DNA of 61,558 nt from Paenibacillus typhae (GCF_900099765.1 NZ_FNDX01000037.1:1-61558), one strand, 5' to 3'; shown: positions 43,001 to 50,927, numbered from the stretch's first letter. A program made the numbers and translations. Notes: generated from the letters alone by a model not told the origin.

Positions 43001-44796
43001 TTCTGTTAACAGTGACCAATGATTTCAACGGCTCGCTCAAGGTAACCAAGGTGGCAAAAGACAATGCGGCTACTAAACTGGCAGGAGCAGTCTTTGAACT
43101 CTATAACTCAGCCAATACATTGATTGGTTCTGGAACCACGAATGCCAGCGGTGAGGTGATTTTCACCAAGTTAATGGGTGGAAGCTACACTCTTAAGGAG
43201 ACGAAGGCTCCGGACGGATATGTAATTACTGCCGGCAGTACTGCTGTAACCATTGATCCGGCACAACAAAAAACTTTAACCGTTACTAATGATAAAATAG
43301 TGCTCGGCTCGCTTAAGCTGACAAAGGTAGACTCGGCTAACCCGGCGAAAAAGCTGGCAGGAGCAGAATTCCAGCTTTATGACGCCAGTAAGGCTTTGGT
43401 AGCAACGGCTACTACAGACGCGAACGGCGTTGTGGAGTTTAAGGATTTGAAGCTTGGCGCCTATACGTTCAAGGAAACGGTGGCTCCGGTTGGCTACGTG
43501 CTGGATTCGGCTGAACGCAGCGTTAATATTATTTCGGCTGTGCAAATTGTGCAGCAAATTACCAATAATGAACTTTTAGGCTCGATTAAGCTGACCAAAG
43601 TAGATGAGGACAACACGGCCAAGAAGCTTGCAGGAGCAGAATTCAAATTATATGATGCCAGCGACGTTGTGGTAGCAACAGCTACAACAGACGCGAACGG
43701 CGTTGTAGAATTTAAGGATCTGAAGCTGGGAACCTACACCTTCAAGGAAACGGTGGCCCCGGTTGGCTACGTGCTGAATGGAACCGAGCGCAGCGCGAAC
43801 CTGACTGTGGCGTTGCCAAATGTGCAGCAGCAGATTACCAACAAAGAGATCCTGGGCTCGCTTAAGCTGACAAAGGTCGATCAGGATGATACGACGAAGA
43901 AGCTCTCAGGAGCAGAGTTCAAGCTTTACAACTCCAGCGACGTTGTGGTCGCAACAGCTACAACAGACGCGAACGGTGTTGTTGAGTTTAAGGATCTGAA
44001 GCTTGGAGCATACACCTTCAAGGAAACGGTGGCCCCGGTTGGCTATGTGCTGAATGGAACCGAGCGCAGTGCTAATCTGACTGTGGCTACACCAAATGTG
44101 CAGCAGCAGATTACCAACAAGGCAGTACCTGCAACACCGGCACCGACAGCTGCGCCAACGGCAACGGCTACACCGGCACCAGCATCGTCAAATCCGGGTA
44201 CTCCGGCTTCGACACCAACTGCTTCTACGGTACCGGGGGCAATCGTTACACCTGGACCTTCTGCAACGGCAACACCAGGTCTAACGGCAACACCAGGCCT
44301 GACAACACCAGGACCAACTGTGAGTCCGGGAACACCTGCCGTGAGCAGTGCCCCGACACCGCAAGCTACAACAGCTACTACCATTGCGGATATCCCGATT
44401 GATGGGGAGATTCCGCTGGGCGGCATTCCGAGCATCAGTGAAGAGCCGTCACATGGTACGGTTGTGGTTACACCGGATGGGAAATGGACTTATACCCCTG
44501 ATCCAGGCTTTACCGGAAAGGATAAGTTCATCGTCACTGTAACTGACGAGGATGGCAATGAGCAGGAGATTATCATTGAAGTTGATATTGATGAAGTTCC
44601 GCTCGGTTCGGTACCTGATAATGACGCTGGTACAGATAATAGTGCTAATTCGGATAATGACAATAACAGTCTGCCCGGCAATCTTCCCAAAACAGGCGAA
44701 GAGAGTCCGCTTCCAATCTATCTGACAGGCGGAGGACTTATGGTTCTCGGTATCTTCCTGGCCGTAAGATTCAGAACGCGCAACAAACAGGAATAA
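40030..44796 (+). CDS. LPXTG-anchored surface adhesin with collagen-binding-type and Cna-B/SpaA repeats
   Basis: The 1588-residue protein should be covalently fixed to peptidoglycan by a sortase. A signal segment (about 10-36) is followed by an adhesin-type Ig domain (about 40-175). About five repeats of roughly 145 residues come next (190-905), each with an INWT(M/V)xxN...VxDT...Y.I.F.T pattern like Collagen_bind domains. Five Cna-B/SpaA repeats follow (about 908-1363) with xxxTKVD...AGAEFxLY...KETVAPxGY...(N/D)K ends, positions that form Lys-Asn isopeptide bonds cross-linked by Glu. Then come a Thr/Pro/Ala stalk (1364-1455), a beta domain (1456-1535), and LPKTG at 1552-1556 with a membrane helix and RTRNKQE tail. 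It starts at TTG. No sortase gene is in the window. Confidence 0.92.
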   Translation: MRVIRQNKWAIWLGAVMLVTAFATAIGFFSNVNADAAETQITEDIVKSVTLSVYENGTQVTTNVYKLDSTVKLNLTYELPDAKYGEGATYTYTLPSQLKIDQTYSGTLVNSEFADGVGTYTVGSDNKVVFKFNKNIDGLFDIKGSFWVESKLSSTTVTGSTTQVLPFPIAGNASNTITLQIQPNNGKAVSKSGVPLPQKYNASTIEWTVDVNTSLSRLANASVTDTIPAGLDLNTVSIAVYGLNVDVKGNVSQGGQLDPALYDTSASTARNLSLKFNDTINEAYRVKFSTSITDTSKSGFTNTATLNGNGASQSGTSPAVGVSYGKPLEKTAGSYNSTTETISWQIKFNYDEKTITADKAVLTDYFNISQDYVPASLKIFKVKLDQNGSGTDDGQLTAGTDYTVTTLPDTATTAGFKIQFNNDIQSAYRIVYDTKVADRVYSGESIVNKVTYNGQTVQASASTSQRILNKQSPSGVNYLNKTVNWTIKVNEDNRRMTNLLLTDKFDNAGLKLSGKPVISPALVENVDYTFTNLGSGDFSVNDGFQIKFLKPITQAYTITYSTEFDYYKLKTASSYFRNTASIVWDEKTTTGTQTSAQTFIPRIEVIKNGLKSGSYDATSKTITWKVGANYNKRALAAGAELVDTLPTSQQMAGGDAGSVKVYELTYTSNGDPVQGSLVNAAEYEAGVTSDGRKLKVKFKNDIDYAFYVVFQTEFIAGDINLDKVTNTAILNDAQSNAVSETLTSPEVSVPNGGQYVTKTGTRDSSDQTIINWTMTINANQSVVGNAQVVDTPSTNQVLLPASFQLFETTVNSSGAVTATSDKLAQGTDYTIEFLTDSSGKDIFKLTFKNTISEPYVLKYQTVITAVGTVAVTNAVSFTGTGSKAVSKPFSYSNSFTIVDTGGTGSGVRGSLKVLKTNANQSLILPGAEFSLGRIVGSELKETKYATSDSGGNLEFKDLRAGKYILKETKAPAGYAVDTTERTVTINSSTPVLLTVTNDFNGSLKVTKVAKDNAATKLAGAVFELYNSANTLIGSGTTNASGEVIFTKLMGGSYTLKETKAPDGYVITAGSTAVTIDPAQQKTLTVTNDKIVLGSLKLTKVDSANPAKKLAGAEFQLYDASKALVATATTDANGVVEFKDLKLGAYTFKETVAPVGYVLDSAERSVNIISAVQIVQQITNNELLGSIKLTKVDEDNTAKKLAGAEFKLYDASDVVVATATTDANGVVEFKDLKLGTYTFKETVAPVGYVLNGTERSANLTVALPNVQQQITNKEILGSLKLTKVDQDDTTKKLSGAEFKLYNSSDVVVATATTDANGVVEFKDLKLGAYTFKETVAPVGYVLNGTERSANLTVATPNVQQQITNKAVPATPAPTAAPTATATPAPASSNPGTPASTPTASTVPGAIVTPGPSATATPGLTATPGLTTPGPTVSPGTPAVSSAPTPQATTATTIADIPIDGEIPLGGIPSISEEPSHGTVVVTPDGKWTYTPDPGFTGKDKFIVTVTDEDGNEQEIIIEVDIDEVPLGSVPDNDAGTDNSANSDNDNNSLPGNLPKTGEESPLPIYLTGGGLMVLGIFLAVRFRTRNKQE
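43306..44127 (+). repeat. Three near-identical 273-276 bp repeats inside the adhesin gene
   Basis: Units begin GGCTCG(C/A)TTAAGCTGAC at 43306, 43579 and 43855. Long parts, such as the segment encoding TTDANGVVEFKDLKLG and ETVAPVGYVL, are identical or nearly so in all three. The two copies before (from about 42751 and 43028) are more diverged. Such units can expand or contract by recombination. Confidence 0.85.
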
Positions 44797-44832
44797 TCTT
44801 TTCAAACGATAAATAACATTCATAGCAATGAA

Positions 44833-44873
44833 ACAACCCATCTGATGAAACGCTTCGGTTGGGTTGTTTTTTT
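44833..44873 (+). terminator. Terminator of the adhesin gene
   Basis: AACAACCCA pairs with TTGGGTTGTT, followed by a T-run. Confidence 0.85.
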
Positions 44874-45023
44874 GTGCTTATATTCAAGAATGTTTACGGA
44901 CTTTTGCAGGCGATTCTACGGTAAACTAGGTATAAGAAATCTTTTTTGAAAAAAAACGTTATGACCTGCAGGGGAACCGGATTGCCTGGCGTCTAACGTT
45001 ATGAAGAAGGAGGGGAGAACGAC

Positions 45024-45566
45024 TTGGAAGAGGCGGAATGGATTTCAGCCGTGCTTAACGGGCAGAGCCAGGCTTTTGGACATCTGGTGACGCGTTATCA
45101 GGGCATGGTATACCGAGTGTGCATCAAAATAACGGGAGAAGCCGAGTCGGCCAAGGATATGGCCCAGGAAGTCTTCATTAAAGCCTACAAGGCGCTCCCC
45201 TCCTTCAGGGGACAGTCTTCATTCTCTACCTGGCTGTACCGGATTGCATACAGGACCTGTCTGGACTGGAAACGGGCCAATGACAGGGAATGGCGCCACC
45301 GCAGTACGGCGGATTATACAGAGAATGACTGGATTACCTCGCAGACGCCGGAGCAGGCGGCACTGAGCAAGGAAGCCTCAGAGGAGCTGGATCAGAATCT
45401 GAACAGCCTCACGGAACCGTACCGGTCGGTCGTGCAGCTGTATTATTTTCAGCACCACTCCTATCAGGAAATTGCCGAACAGAAGGGCGTCTCGGTCAAA
45501 ACAGTAGAATCACAGCTCTACAGAGCCAGACAGATGATGCGAAAAAGCGGGGAGGAATGGCGATGA
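45024..45566 (+). CDS. ECF RNA polymerase sigma factor
   Basis: The 180-residue group IV sigma factor has region 2 (AFGHLVTRYQGMVYRVCIKITGEAESAKDMAQEVFIKAYKALPSF, with the -10 recognising and core-binding parts). Region 4 is LTEPYRSVVQLYYFQHHSYQEIAEQKGVSVKTVESQLYRARQMM. It has no region 1 or 3, as expected. It starts at TTG with AAGGAGGGG upstream. The next gene is an overlapping zinc-type anti-sigma factor, so the pair forms a SigW-like envelope stress switch. AACGTTATGA is repeated at 44955 and 44995 just upstream. The target promoters are unknown. Confidence 0.93.
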   Translation: MEEAEWISAVLNGQSQAFGHLVTRYQGMVYRVCIKITGEAESAKDMAQEVFIKAYKALPSFRGQSSFSTWLYRIAYRTCLDWKRANDREWRHRSTADYTENDWITSQTPEQAALSKEASEELDQNLNSLTEPYRSVVQLYYFQHHSYQEIAEQKGVSVKTVESQLYRARQMMRKSGEEWR

Positions 45567-46018
45567 ATTGTGCAACAGTCAAAGAATGGATGCCGCATTA
45601 TATCGAAGGCACACTGTCTCCGGAGATGGAGCTGAATCTCCGTCTGCACATCGAAGCTTGTCCCGGCTGCTCATCATGGCTGGAGGAGGCTAGGGCGCTA
45701 TCCGCACTGTGGAATGAGATGGAAGCCGGACTAGAAACGCCGGAGCCATGGGATTTTCCCGATATAACGAATGACGTAATGGAGCATATTGGACAGCTTG
45801 AAGCAGGCCGCCGTGAGCGCGCAGTAAGAGCAACCGCCGCCCGGCGCCGTACTGCACCAGGCACATCCTGGATGCACTACGGAGTTGCGGTGGGCCTTAC
45901 GTTTCTGCTGCTGCAGTTCGGAGTATTTGAGAATCTGGCCTACGGCATCACCGAGATCAACGGGCAGATGTCGACATCCGTTACAGCATGGTTTAATGCC
46001 CAAGGCAGCCATAAATAG
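45563..46018 (+). CDS. Zinc-binding transmembrane anti-sigma factor
   Basis: The 151-residue protein has an N-terminal ZAS zinc-finger region (NCATVKEWMPHYIEGTLS...LRLHIEACPGCSSWLEEA) with the H-x3-C-x2-C motif. A linker follows, then one membrane helix (about 105-125, GVAVGLTFLLLQFGVF) and a short outer tail. It should hold the ECF sigma factor inactive at the membrane until cleaved or inactivated. ATG 45563 overlaps the end of the sigma gene by four bases and has GAGGA upstream. Confidence 0.88.
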   Translation: MNCATVKEWMPHYIEGTLSPEMELNLRLHIEACPGCSSWLEEARALSALWNEMEAGLETPEPWDFPDITNDVMEHIGQLEAGRRERAVRATAARRRTAPGTSWMHYGVAVGLTFLLLQFGVFENLAYGITEINGQMSTSVTAWFNAQGSHK

Positions 46019-46107
46019 AAGCATAATCAGCTTTGGCATACGAAATACGTTTTGAAAGAAGACAAAGTGAAGAAGTAGTACTCACCAAATTTTTAGGAGG
46101 ATATAGC

Positions 46108-46605
46108 ATGATTAAGAAAAAACGCTGGCTTACCTTTTTCCTGGCGCTTGTACCGGGCTTGGGACATTTATATCTGGGATTCAAAAAGCTTGGACTGCAA
46201 TATATGATCGGAGCTTCGGCATGTATCATATTTATTCCATCCATGCCGACGGTGTTCCCGTTCGCACTTGCCGCTCTCTGGTTCTATCAATTATTTGATG
46301 CCCTGCAAAAAGCGGCCTGGATGAAGCTGACGATCGCCGAGCATGAGCGGATGATGTTCCATCCGGACAGCTATGGAGCCCCGTGGAGCATGGGCTTGCC
46401 TCCGGTATCGGAGTATCCGCAGGGTGATGTAAATCCTGTATGGCTGGGTATCGGCTGTGTGGCGGCAGGCTTCCTGCTGCTGGTGGCTACCGCTTTTCCG
46501 TGGCTCTGGCGTATTCTTACCGATATGAATATCGGGTCCATTCTGCTGTCGCTGGCCCTGATCGGATACGGCTTCAGGATGCTCAAAAAAAATTCAAAAG
46601 TATAG
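46108..46605 (+). CDS. Multi-helix membrane protein, TM2-like N-terminus
   Basis: The 165-residue protein begins KKKRWLTFFLALVPGLGHLYLGFKKLGLQYM, like TM2-domain proteins (ALVPGLGHLYLG). It has about five membrane helices with a Pro/Gly-rich loop (GAPWSMGLPPVSEYPQGD) in the middle. AGGAGG is eight bases before the ATG. It sits between the anti-sigma gene and a DUF4097 protein and is probably part of the same envelope stress operon. Confidence 0.75.
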   Translation: MIKKKRWLTFFLALVPGLGHLYLGFKKLGLQYMIGASACIIFIPSMPTVFPFALAALWFYQLFDALQKAAWMKLTIAEHERMMFHPDSYGAPWSMGLPPVSEYPQGDVNPVWLGIGCVAAGFLLLVATAFPWLWRILTDMNIGSILLSLALIGYGFRMLKKNSKV

Positions 46606-46608
46606 GAA

Positions 46609-47715
46609 ATGGGGATTTCATCCATGGGGAGATGGAAAATCGGCAGCTTCTCTGCCGCAATCGGCTGCATCGCAGTGGGTGTATTAATAGTTCTGGCTCA
46701 ATATGATGTGGTTTCGTACGACACCCTGGGTTATTTGTGGCCGGCATTACTTATTCTGTTCGGACTGGAAATGCTGATCCGGCTGTTCATCCGCTCCGAT
46801 GTCAAAACCCGTGTCAGCGGCTGGGCCATTCTGCTGATTATCGTGCTGGTGCTGGCAAGCGGCGGGCAGACCGTGCTGGCTGGCGGAACACTTGGCGGAA
46901 TTTTCGGCCGGACGCAGCTGACCCCGCTTAGCGGTACTGTGGACATTCAGTCCAAGATCAAGCGCGTGAAGATTGAGCTGCCCAGCGGAAAGGTTATGAT
47001 TCAAGGGACAGACGGGAACACCCTTAATTATGAGGGCAAGCTTGAGCTTCCCGGCAAAAACGAAACTGAAGCAGCGGACGCTATGGAGAAGAAGTGGAAG
47101 GTATCTGAAGATGGGGATACGCTTGTTCTGAAGCTGGATCTGGAGACGAACTGGCTGTCAAACATTCACTTCGGCGTCTATACTAAAGAACCGTATTTGA
47201 ATATCAGCCTTCCCACGAATCTGGCGGTCGAAGTTGAGACCAGCGACGGGGCAGTTGAAGCAGCCAATCTTGCGGCAGGCATTGAGGTCGATACGAGCAA
47301 CGGTACACTGGATATCCATGATATCACCGGCGGTGTTGATGCCCACACCAGCAACGGGACCATTTCCGTTCAGAATGTGCAGGGGGAAACCGAGCTGTCC
47401 AGCTCCAATGGTGCAATCACGCTTACCAATATTGACGGCTCAGTGTCGGCAGAGAGCAGCAACGGCAGAATCACCGTTAACTCTGCAGTTACAGGCGATT
47501 GGGAGCTGGACTCCAGCAACGGCAAAATAACCGTCAGCCTGCCGGCGGCAACAGACGCTGAGATCAGTGCGGAGACGAGCAACGGCGGATTGAAGGGAAA
47601 TGTTAACTGGAACCGCGATGAAGATAACCAGGGTACAGCCGTGCTGGGGACTGGAAAACATGAAGTTTCCCTGTCAACCAGTAACGGTGCAATTACTGTA
47701 GATACAGCCGAATAA
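46609..47715 (+). CDS. Membrane-anchored DUF4097 beta-repeat protein (LiaF-like N-terminus)
   Basis: The N-terminal region has membrane helices at about 12-30, 42-60 and 70-92 (YLWPALLILFGLEMLIRLF resembles LiaI/LiaF-type proteins). The C-terminal 250 residues form a DUF4097-type beta structure. Near-regular SNG turns (SDGAVEA, SNGTLDI, SNGTISV, SNGAITL, SNGRITV, SNGKITV, SNGGLKG, SNGAITV) suggest a one-strand-per-rung beta-helix. Such proteins occur next to envelope stress regulators. ATG 46609 has AGGA directly adjacent; ATG 46624 may be the real start. It ends the four-gene ECF module. Confidence 0.82.
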   Translation: MGISSMGRWKIGSFSAAIGCIAVGVLIVLAQYDVVSYDTLGYLWPALLILFGLEMLIRLFIRSDVKTRVSGWAILLIIVLVLASGGQTVLAGGTLGGIFGRTQLTPLSGTVDIQSKIKRVKIELPSGKVMIQGTDGNTLNYEGKLELPGKNETEAADAMEKKWKVSEDGDTLVLKLDLETNWLSNIHFGVYTKEPYLNISLPTNLAVEVETSDGAVEAANLAAGIEVDTSNGTLDIHDITGGVDAHTSNGTISVQNVQGETELSSSNGAITLTNIDGSVSAESSNGRITVNSAVTGDWELDSSNGKITVSLPAATDAEISAETSNGGLKGNVNWNRDEDNQGTAVLGTGKHEVSLSTSNGAITVDTAE

Positions 47716-47718
47716 CAA

Positions 47719-47766
47719 AAGGAGCAGCCGCCCGGACATTGTCCCATGGTGCTGCTCCTTTTTTTG
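47719..47766 (+). terminator. Terminator of the ECF sigma module
   Basis: AAAGGAGCAGC pairs with GCTGCTCCTTT over a long loop, followed by seven T. It also faces the converging aldo/keto reductase gene. Confidence 0.85.
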
Positions 47767-47810
47767 CTGATCTCTATAAGGATAAGGGAGTGCGCTAATA
47801 GTCAGGTTTG

Positions 47811-48791
47811 TTACCAGGCATACGCCTTCGGTGCTGCTCCACCTGGACCCGGGAAAATTTCGTCCAGCCGCTTCAGCACGCTCTCTTCCAGCACAACCTC
47901 AAGGCAGCGCAGTGCGCTTTCGAACTGCTCCAGTGTGCGCGGGCCGATAATAGGCGCTGTTACAGCAGGATTAGCCAGCAGCCAGGCCAGGGCGATATTG
48001 TCCTGCGGCTCTCCAAGCTCACGGCTTAACTCAGCAAAGGCTTCAAGCTGGCTCTTATGCTGTTCTATGCGTTCGGCATTGCCGCCGCTGCGGCTGCCCT
48101 CAATCTTCATAAGGGCGTTACGGCCAAGCAATCCCCCGTCGAGCGGGCTCCATGGGATAACGCCTAGACCGAGATTCTGCGCTGCCGGAAGCACCTCAAG
48201 CTCAGGCAGGCGGCAGGTCAGGCTGTATTTATGCTGCTCGGATACCAGGCCGAGGAAGCCGCGTGCCTTCGCCTCGGACTGGGCAATGGCAATGTCCCAC
48301 CCCGCGAAATTGCTGGAGCCGATGTAGCCGACTTTGCCCTGGTTCACGGCAAGCTCAAATGCGCCCCATAGCTCGTCCCAGGACACACTGCGGTCAACAT
48401 GGTGCATCTGGTACAGCTCAATGTGATCGGTCTGCAGGCGCTGCAGGGAGCCTTCCAGGTGGCGGCGGATTATATAGGAGGAGAGACCGCTTTCATCGTT
48501 AGGACCGTCAAGCTTGTCGCTCATGGCACCGTATACCTTGGTAGCAAGCACTACTTTCTCGCGGCGTCCGCCGCCCTGCTTGAACCAGCGGCCGATAATG
48601 GTCTCCGTAAGCCCGGAGTTTTCACCCCAGCCGTAAATGTTGGCGGTATCGAAGAAATTCACTCCTGCATCAAGTGCAGCGTCCATAATGCGGAAGGCTT
48701 CCTTCTCGTCCGTAATCGGACCGAAATTCATCGTGCCGAGGCAGAGGCGGCTGACCTTCAAACCGGATTTTCCGAGCTTTGTATACTGCAT
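47811..48791 (-). CDS. Aldo/keto reductase
   Basis: An NADPH-dependent oxidoreductase of 326 residues with the (beta/alpha)8 fold. The catalytic Asp and Tyr lie in NFFDTANIYGWGENSGL, Lys in VLATKVYG and His in ELYQMHHVD. The cofactor region near the C-terminus reads PIIGPRTLEQFESALRCL. It resembles the general-substrate group (YqkF/IolS/YhdN-like). The physiological substrate is not known. ATG 48791 is preceded by AAAGGAG at ten bases. It has its own promoter upstream. Confidence 0.9.
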   Translation of the reverse strand: MQYTKLGKSGLKVSRLCLGTMNFGPITDEKEAFRIMDAALDAGVNFFDTANIYGWGENSGLTETIIGRWFKQGGGRREKVVLATKVYGAMSDKLDGPNDESGLSSYIIRRHLEGSLQRLQTDHIELYQMHHVDRSVSWDELWGAFELAVNQGKVGYIGSSNFAGWDIAIAQSEAKARGFLGLVSEQHKYSLTCRLPELEVLPAAQNLGLGVIPWSPLDGGLLGRNALMKIEGSRSGGNAERIEQHKSQLEAFAELSRELGEPQDNIALAWLLANPAVTAPIIGPRTLEQFESALRCLEVVLEESVLKRLDEIFPGPGGAAPKAYAW

Positions 48792-48850
48792 TTCACATTC
48801 ACTCCTTTTATGAAATAGACCAGTGCTTCATGGAAAACAACAGCATGTTT

Positions 48851-48879
48851 ATTGTATCCAACCCGGGAATGAAGAGCAA
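48851..48879 (-). promoter_or_regulatory. Predicted sigma-A promoter of the aldo/keto reductase gene
   Basis: On the minus strand TTGCTC (48879-48874), a 17-bp spacer and TACAAT (48856-48851), about 60 bp before the start codon. Confidence 0.55.
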
Positions 48880-49024
48880 ATAACGCAAGGAAAAGTAGAA
48901 TCCTATAGGCTCTGCCTATCACTTTCATAGAATCTATATCTTTGTCCTTTGGCGCCCGTTATGTTACAACAATATACAGAAGAACTATGCCTGCGTACAG
49001 CAGATCATTTAAGGAGTGACGGAA

Positions 49025-50107
49025 ATGAGCGACGTTAAAAAAATCGCCGTAATCGCCGGGGACGGTATCGGACCTGAGGTTGTGGCTGAAGCGGAAAAAG
49101 TATTGAGAAAAGCGGAAGAGGTATTTGGGTATTCCTTTGAAACAGAGCATGCCCTGTTTGGCGGAATCGCCATAGACGAGCGGGGAACTCCGCTTCCGGA
49201 AGATACGCTGGAAATCTGCCGCAGTGCAGATGCTGTGCTGCTGGGAGCTGTCGGCGGACCGAAGTGGGACAACAACCCGAAAGAGCTGCGGCCGGAAACC
49301 GGACTTCTCGGTATCCGCAAAGCACTGGGACTGTTCTCCAATCTGCGTCCTGCCAATGTGTTTGACTGCCTGAAGGATGCATCGACCCTGAAGCCGGAAG
49401 TTCTGGAAGGCACAGACCTGATGGTTGTGCGTGAGCTGACCGGAGGCATCTACTTCGGTGACAAGCTGCGCCGGCAGGGGGAACACGGCGAAGAAGCAGT
49501 AGATACTTGCGTATACAATGTAACGGAAGTGGAGCGCATCGTGCGCCAGGCGTTTGAAATTGCAGGTAAACGCCGCAACAAGCTGGCCAGCGTGGACAAA
49601 GCGAATGTACTGGAAACTTCCCGCCTGTGGCGTGAGGTTGTTAACCGGATCGCTCCTGAATATCCGCAGGTGGAGCTGGAACACGTGCTGGTTGACAACT
49701 GTGCAATGCAGCTGCTGCGCCGTCCGTCCAGCTTCGACGTCATTGTGACCGAGAATATGTTCGGTGATATTCTGAGTGACGAGGCAGCAATGCTGACCGG
49801 ATCGATCGGCATGCTGGCTTCTGCATCACTGGGTGAGGGCAGCTACGGCTTGTATGAGCCGGTACACGGCTCTGCGCCTGACATCGCAGGTCAGGGCCTG
49901 GCTAACCCGATTGCGACCATCCTGTCGCTGGCTCTGATGTTCCGCATGACCTTCGGCTACGAGGATGCAGCTGCAGCTATTGAAGCTGCTGTGGCAGAGG
50001 TGCTGGATGCCGGACACCGTACCAGCGATATCGCTGTAGATAAGAGCAAGGCGATCAGCACTACCGAAATGGGTGACCTGATTGTTGCGGCAATCCGCAA
50101 AGCGTAA
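49025..50107 (+). CDS. leuB: 3-Isopropylmalate dehydrogenase
   Basis: The NAD- and Mg-dependent 360-residue enzyme of leucine synthesis has the N-terminal KKIAVIAGDGIGPEVV and the substrate region LLGIRKALGLFSNLRPANVF. The metal site is TENMFGDILSDEAAMLTGSIGMLASASLG, and the NAD-binding loop GLYEPVHGSAPDIAGQGLANP. ATG 49025 follows AAGGAGTGACGGAA. It is separated from leuA by 9 kb and from leuC and leuD, which are not in the window. I see no T-box in the 230 bp upstream, so its control probably differs from the ilv operon. Confidence 0.95.
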   Translation: MSDVKKIAVIAGDGIGPEVVAEAEKVLRKAEEVFGYSFETEHALFGGIAIDERGTPLPEDTLEICRSADAVLLGAVGGPKWDNNPKELRPETGLLGIRKALGLFSNLRPANVFDCLKDASTLKPEVLEGTDLMVVRELTGGIYFGDKLRRQGEHGEEAVDTCVYNVTEVERIVRQAFEIAGKRRNKLASVDKANVLETSRLWREVVNRIAPEYPQVELEHVLVDNCAMQLLRRPSSFDVIVTENMFGDILSDEAAMLTGSIGMLASASLGEGSYGLYEPVHGSAPDIAGQGLANPIATILSLALMFRMTFGYEDAAAAIEAAVAEVLDAGHRTSDIAVDKSKAISTTEMGDLIVAAIRKA

Positions 50108-50169
50108 ATCTGCCGCTAGATTCCTTCTTTGAAGCAGAAAGACAATAAACTTCACAGAATGTTGCTTAT

Positions 50170-50184
50170 TTATAATAATTATAA
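50170..50184. promoter_or_regulatory. PerR box
   Basis: TTATAATAATTATAA is a perfect match to the Bacillus Per box (TTATAATNATTATAA). It lies about 20 bp upstream of the -35 element and about 175 bp before the peroxiredoxin gene, so the gene is probably derepressed by peroxide through PerR. Confidence 0.8.
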
Positions 50185-50203
50185 AAAAGTAATGAGTGTA
50201 ATA

Positions 50204-50232
50204 TTGACTTTAATTTAGTGCGATGATACCAT
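50204..50232 (+). promoter_or_regulatory. Predicted promoter of the peroxiredoxin gene
   Basis: TTGACT (50204-50209), a 17-bp spacer and TACCAT (50227-50232). It gives a leader of about 115 nt. Confidence 0.5.
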
Positions 50233-50356
50233 TTGGTCTATAGCAACAAGTAAGTGGCCAATTCATTCAATCAGTAAAGCATATTGCCTCATTCCCTCGG
50301 CAGGGGATCATGCTAGTGGTTGTTTTTCTTACATAATTAAAGGAGGAAATTAAGCA

Positions 50357-50896
50357 ATGGCAGAACGTTTGGTAGGCAAACCGGCGCCGGATTTCACAAT
50401 GGAAACAGTAACTGGCGACGGTAAAGATTTTGGTAAAGTTAGCTTGTCCGACTACCGCGGCAAATGGCTTGTATTCTTCTTTTATCCGCTTGATTTCACA
50501 TTTGTATGTCCGACTGAAATCACAGCACTCAGCGATGCAGCAGCAGAATTCGCTGATCTGGATACCGAAATTCTCGGCGTGAGCGTTGACTCTGTTCACA
50601 GCCACAAAGCATGGATCACGACACCTCGTGATATGAACGGCCTTGGGCAGGTAAACTTCCCGCTGGCTTCGGATATCACTAAGAAGGTGGCCAGTGATTA
50701 CGGCGTACTGATCGAAGAGGAAGGCGTGGCTCTCCGCGGGCTGTTCATCATCGATCCGGACGGCGAACTGAAATACCAGGTAGTTAACCACAACGATGTG
50801 GGTCGCAGCGTGGAAGAGACACTCCGTGTACTGCAGGCTCTGCAATCCGGCGGTCTGTGCGCCATGAACTGGAAACCGGGCGACAAGAACCTGTAA
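50357..50896 (+). CDS. Typical 2-Cys peroxiredoxin (AhpC/TSA family)
   Basis: The 179-residue thiol peroxidase reduces hydrogen peroxide and organic peroxides. The peroxidatic Cys51 is in the motif DFTFVCPTE, with the conserved Pro and Thr. The resolving Cys168 is in GGLCAMNWKPG, the typical 2-Cys arrangement. RGLFIIDPDGELKYQVV is also a hallmark. AAAGGAGG is eight to ten bases before the ATG. No ahpF lies nearby, so it may use thioredoxin. A perfect PerR box upstream supports peroxide control. Confidence 0.94.
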   Translation: MAERLVGKPAPDFTMETVTGDGKDFGKVSLSDYRGKWLVFFFYPLDFTFVCPTEITALSDAAAEFADLDTEILGVSVDSVHSHKAWITTPRDMNGLGQVNFPLASDITKKVASDYGVLIEEEGVALRGLFIIDPDGELKYQVVNHNDVGRSVEETLRVLQALQSGGLCAMNWKPGDKNL

Positions 50897-50927
50897 GGGT
50901 TGTCTGCTCTTTGAGAGATTAGTTATA

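Noticed and set aside
44973..44996. ECF promoter GGAACC...GTCTAA before the sigma gene
   Set aside because: The elements look right, but the distance between them is about four bases shorter than usual for ECF promoters, so I do not call it.
48792..49024. T-box or leucine attenuator before leuB
   Set aside because: No T-box core, no terminator-antiterminator pair and no leucine-rich leader peptide are visible.
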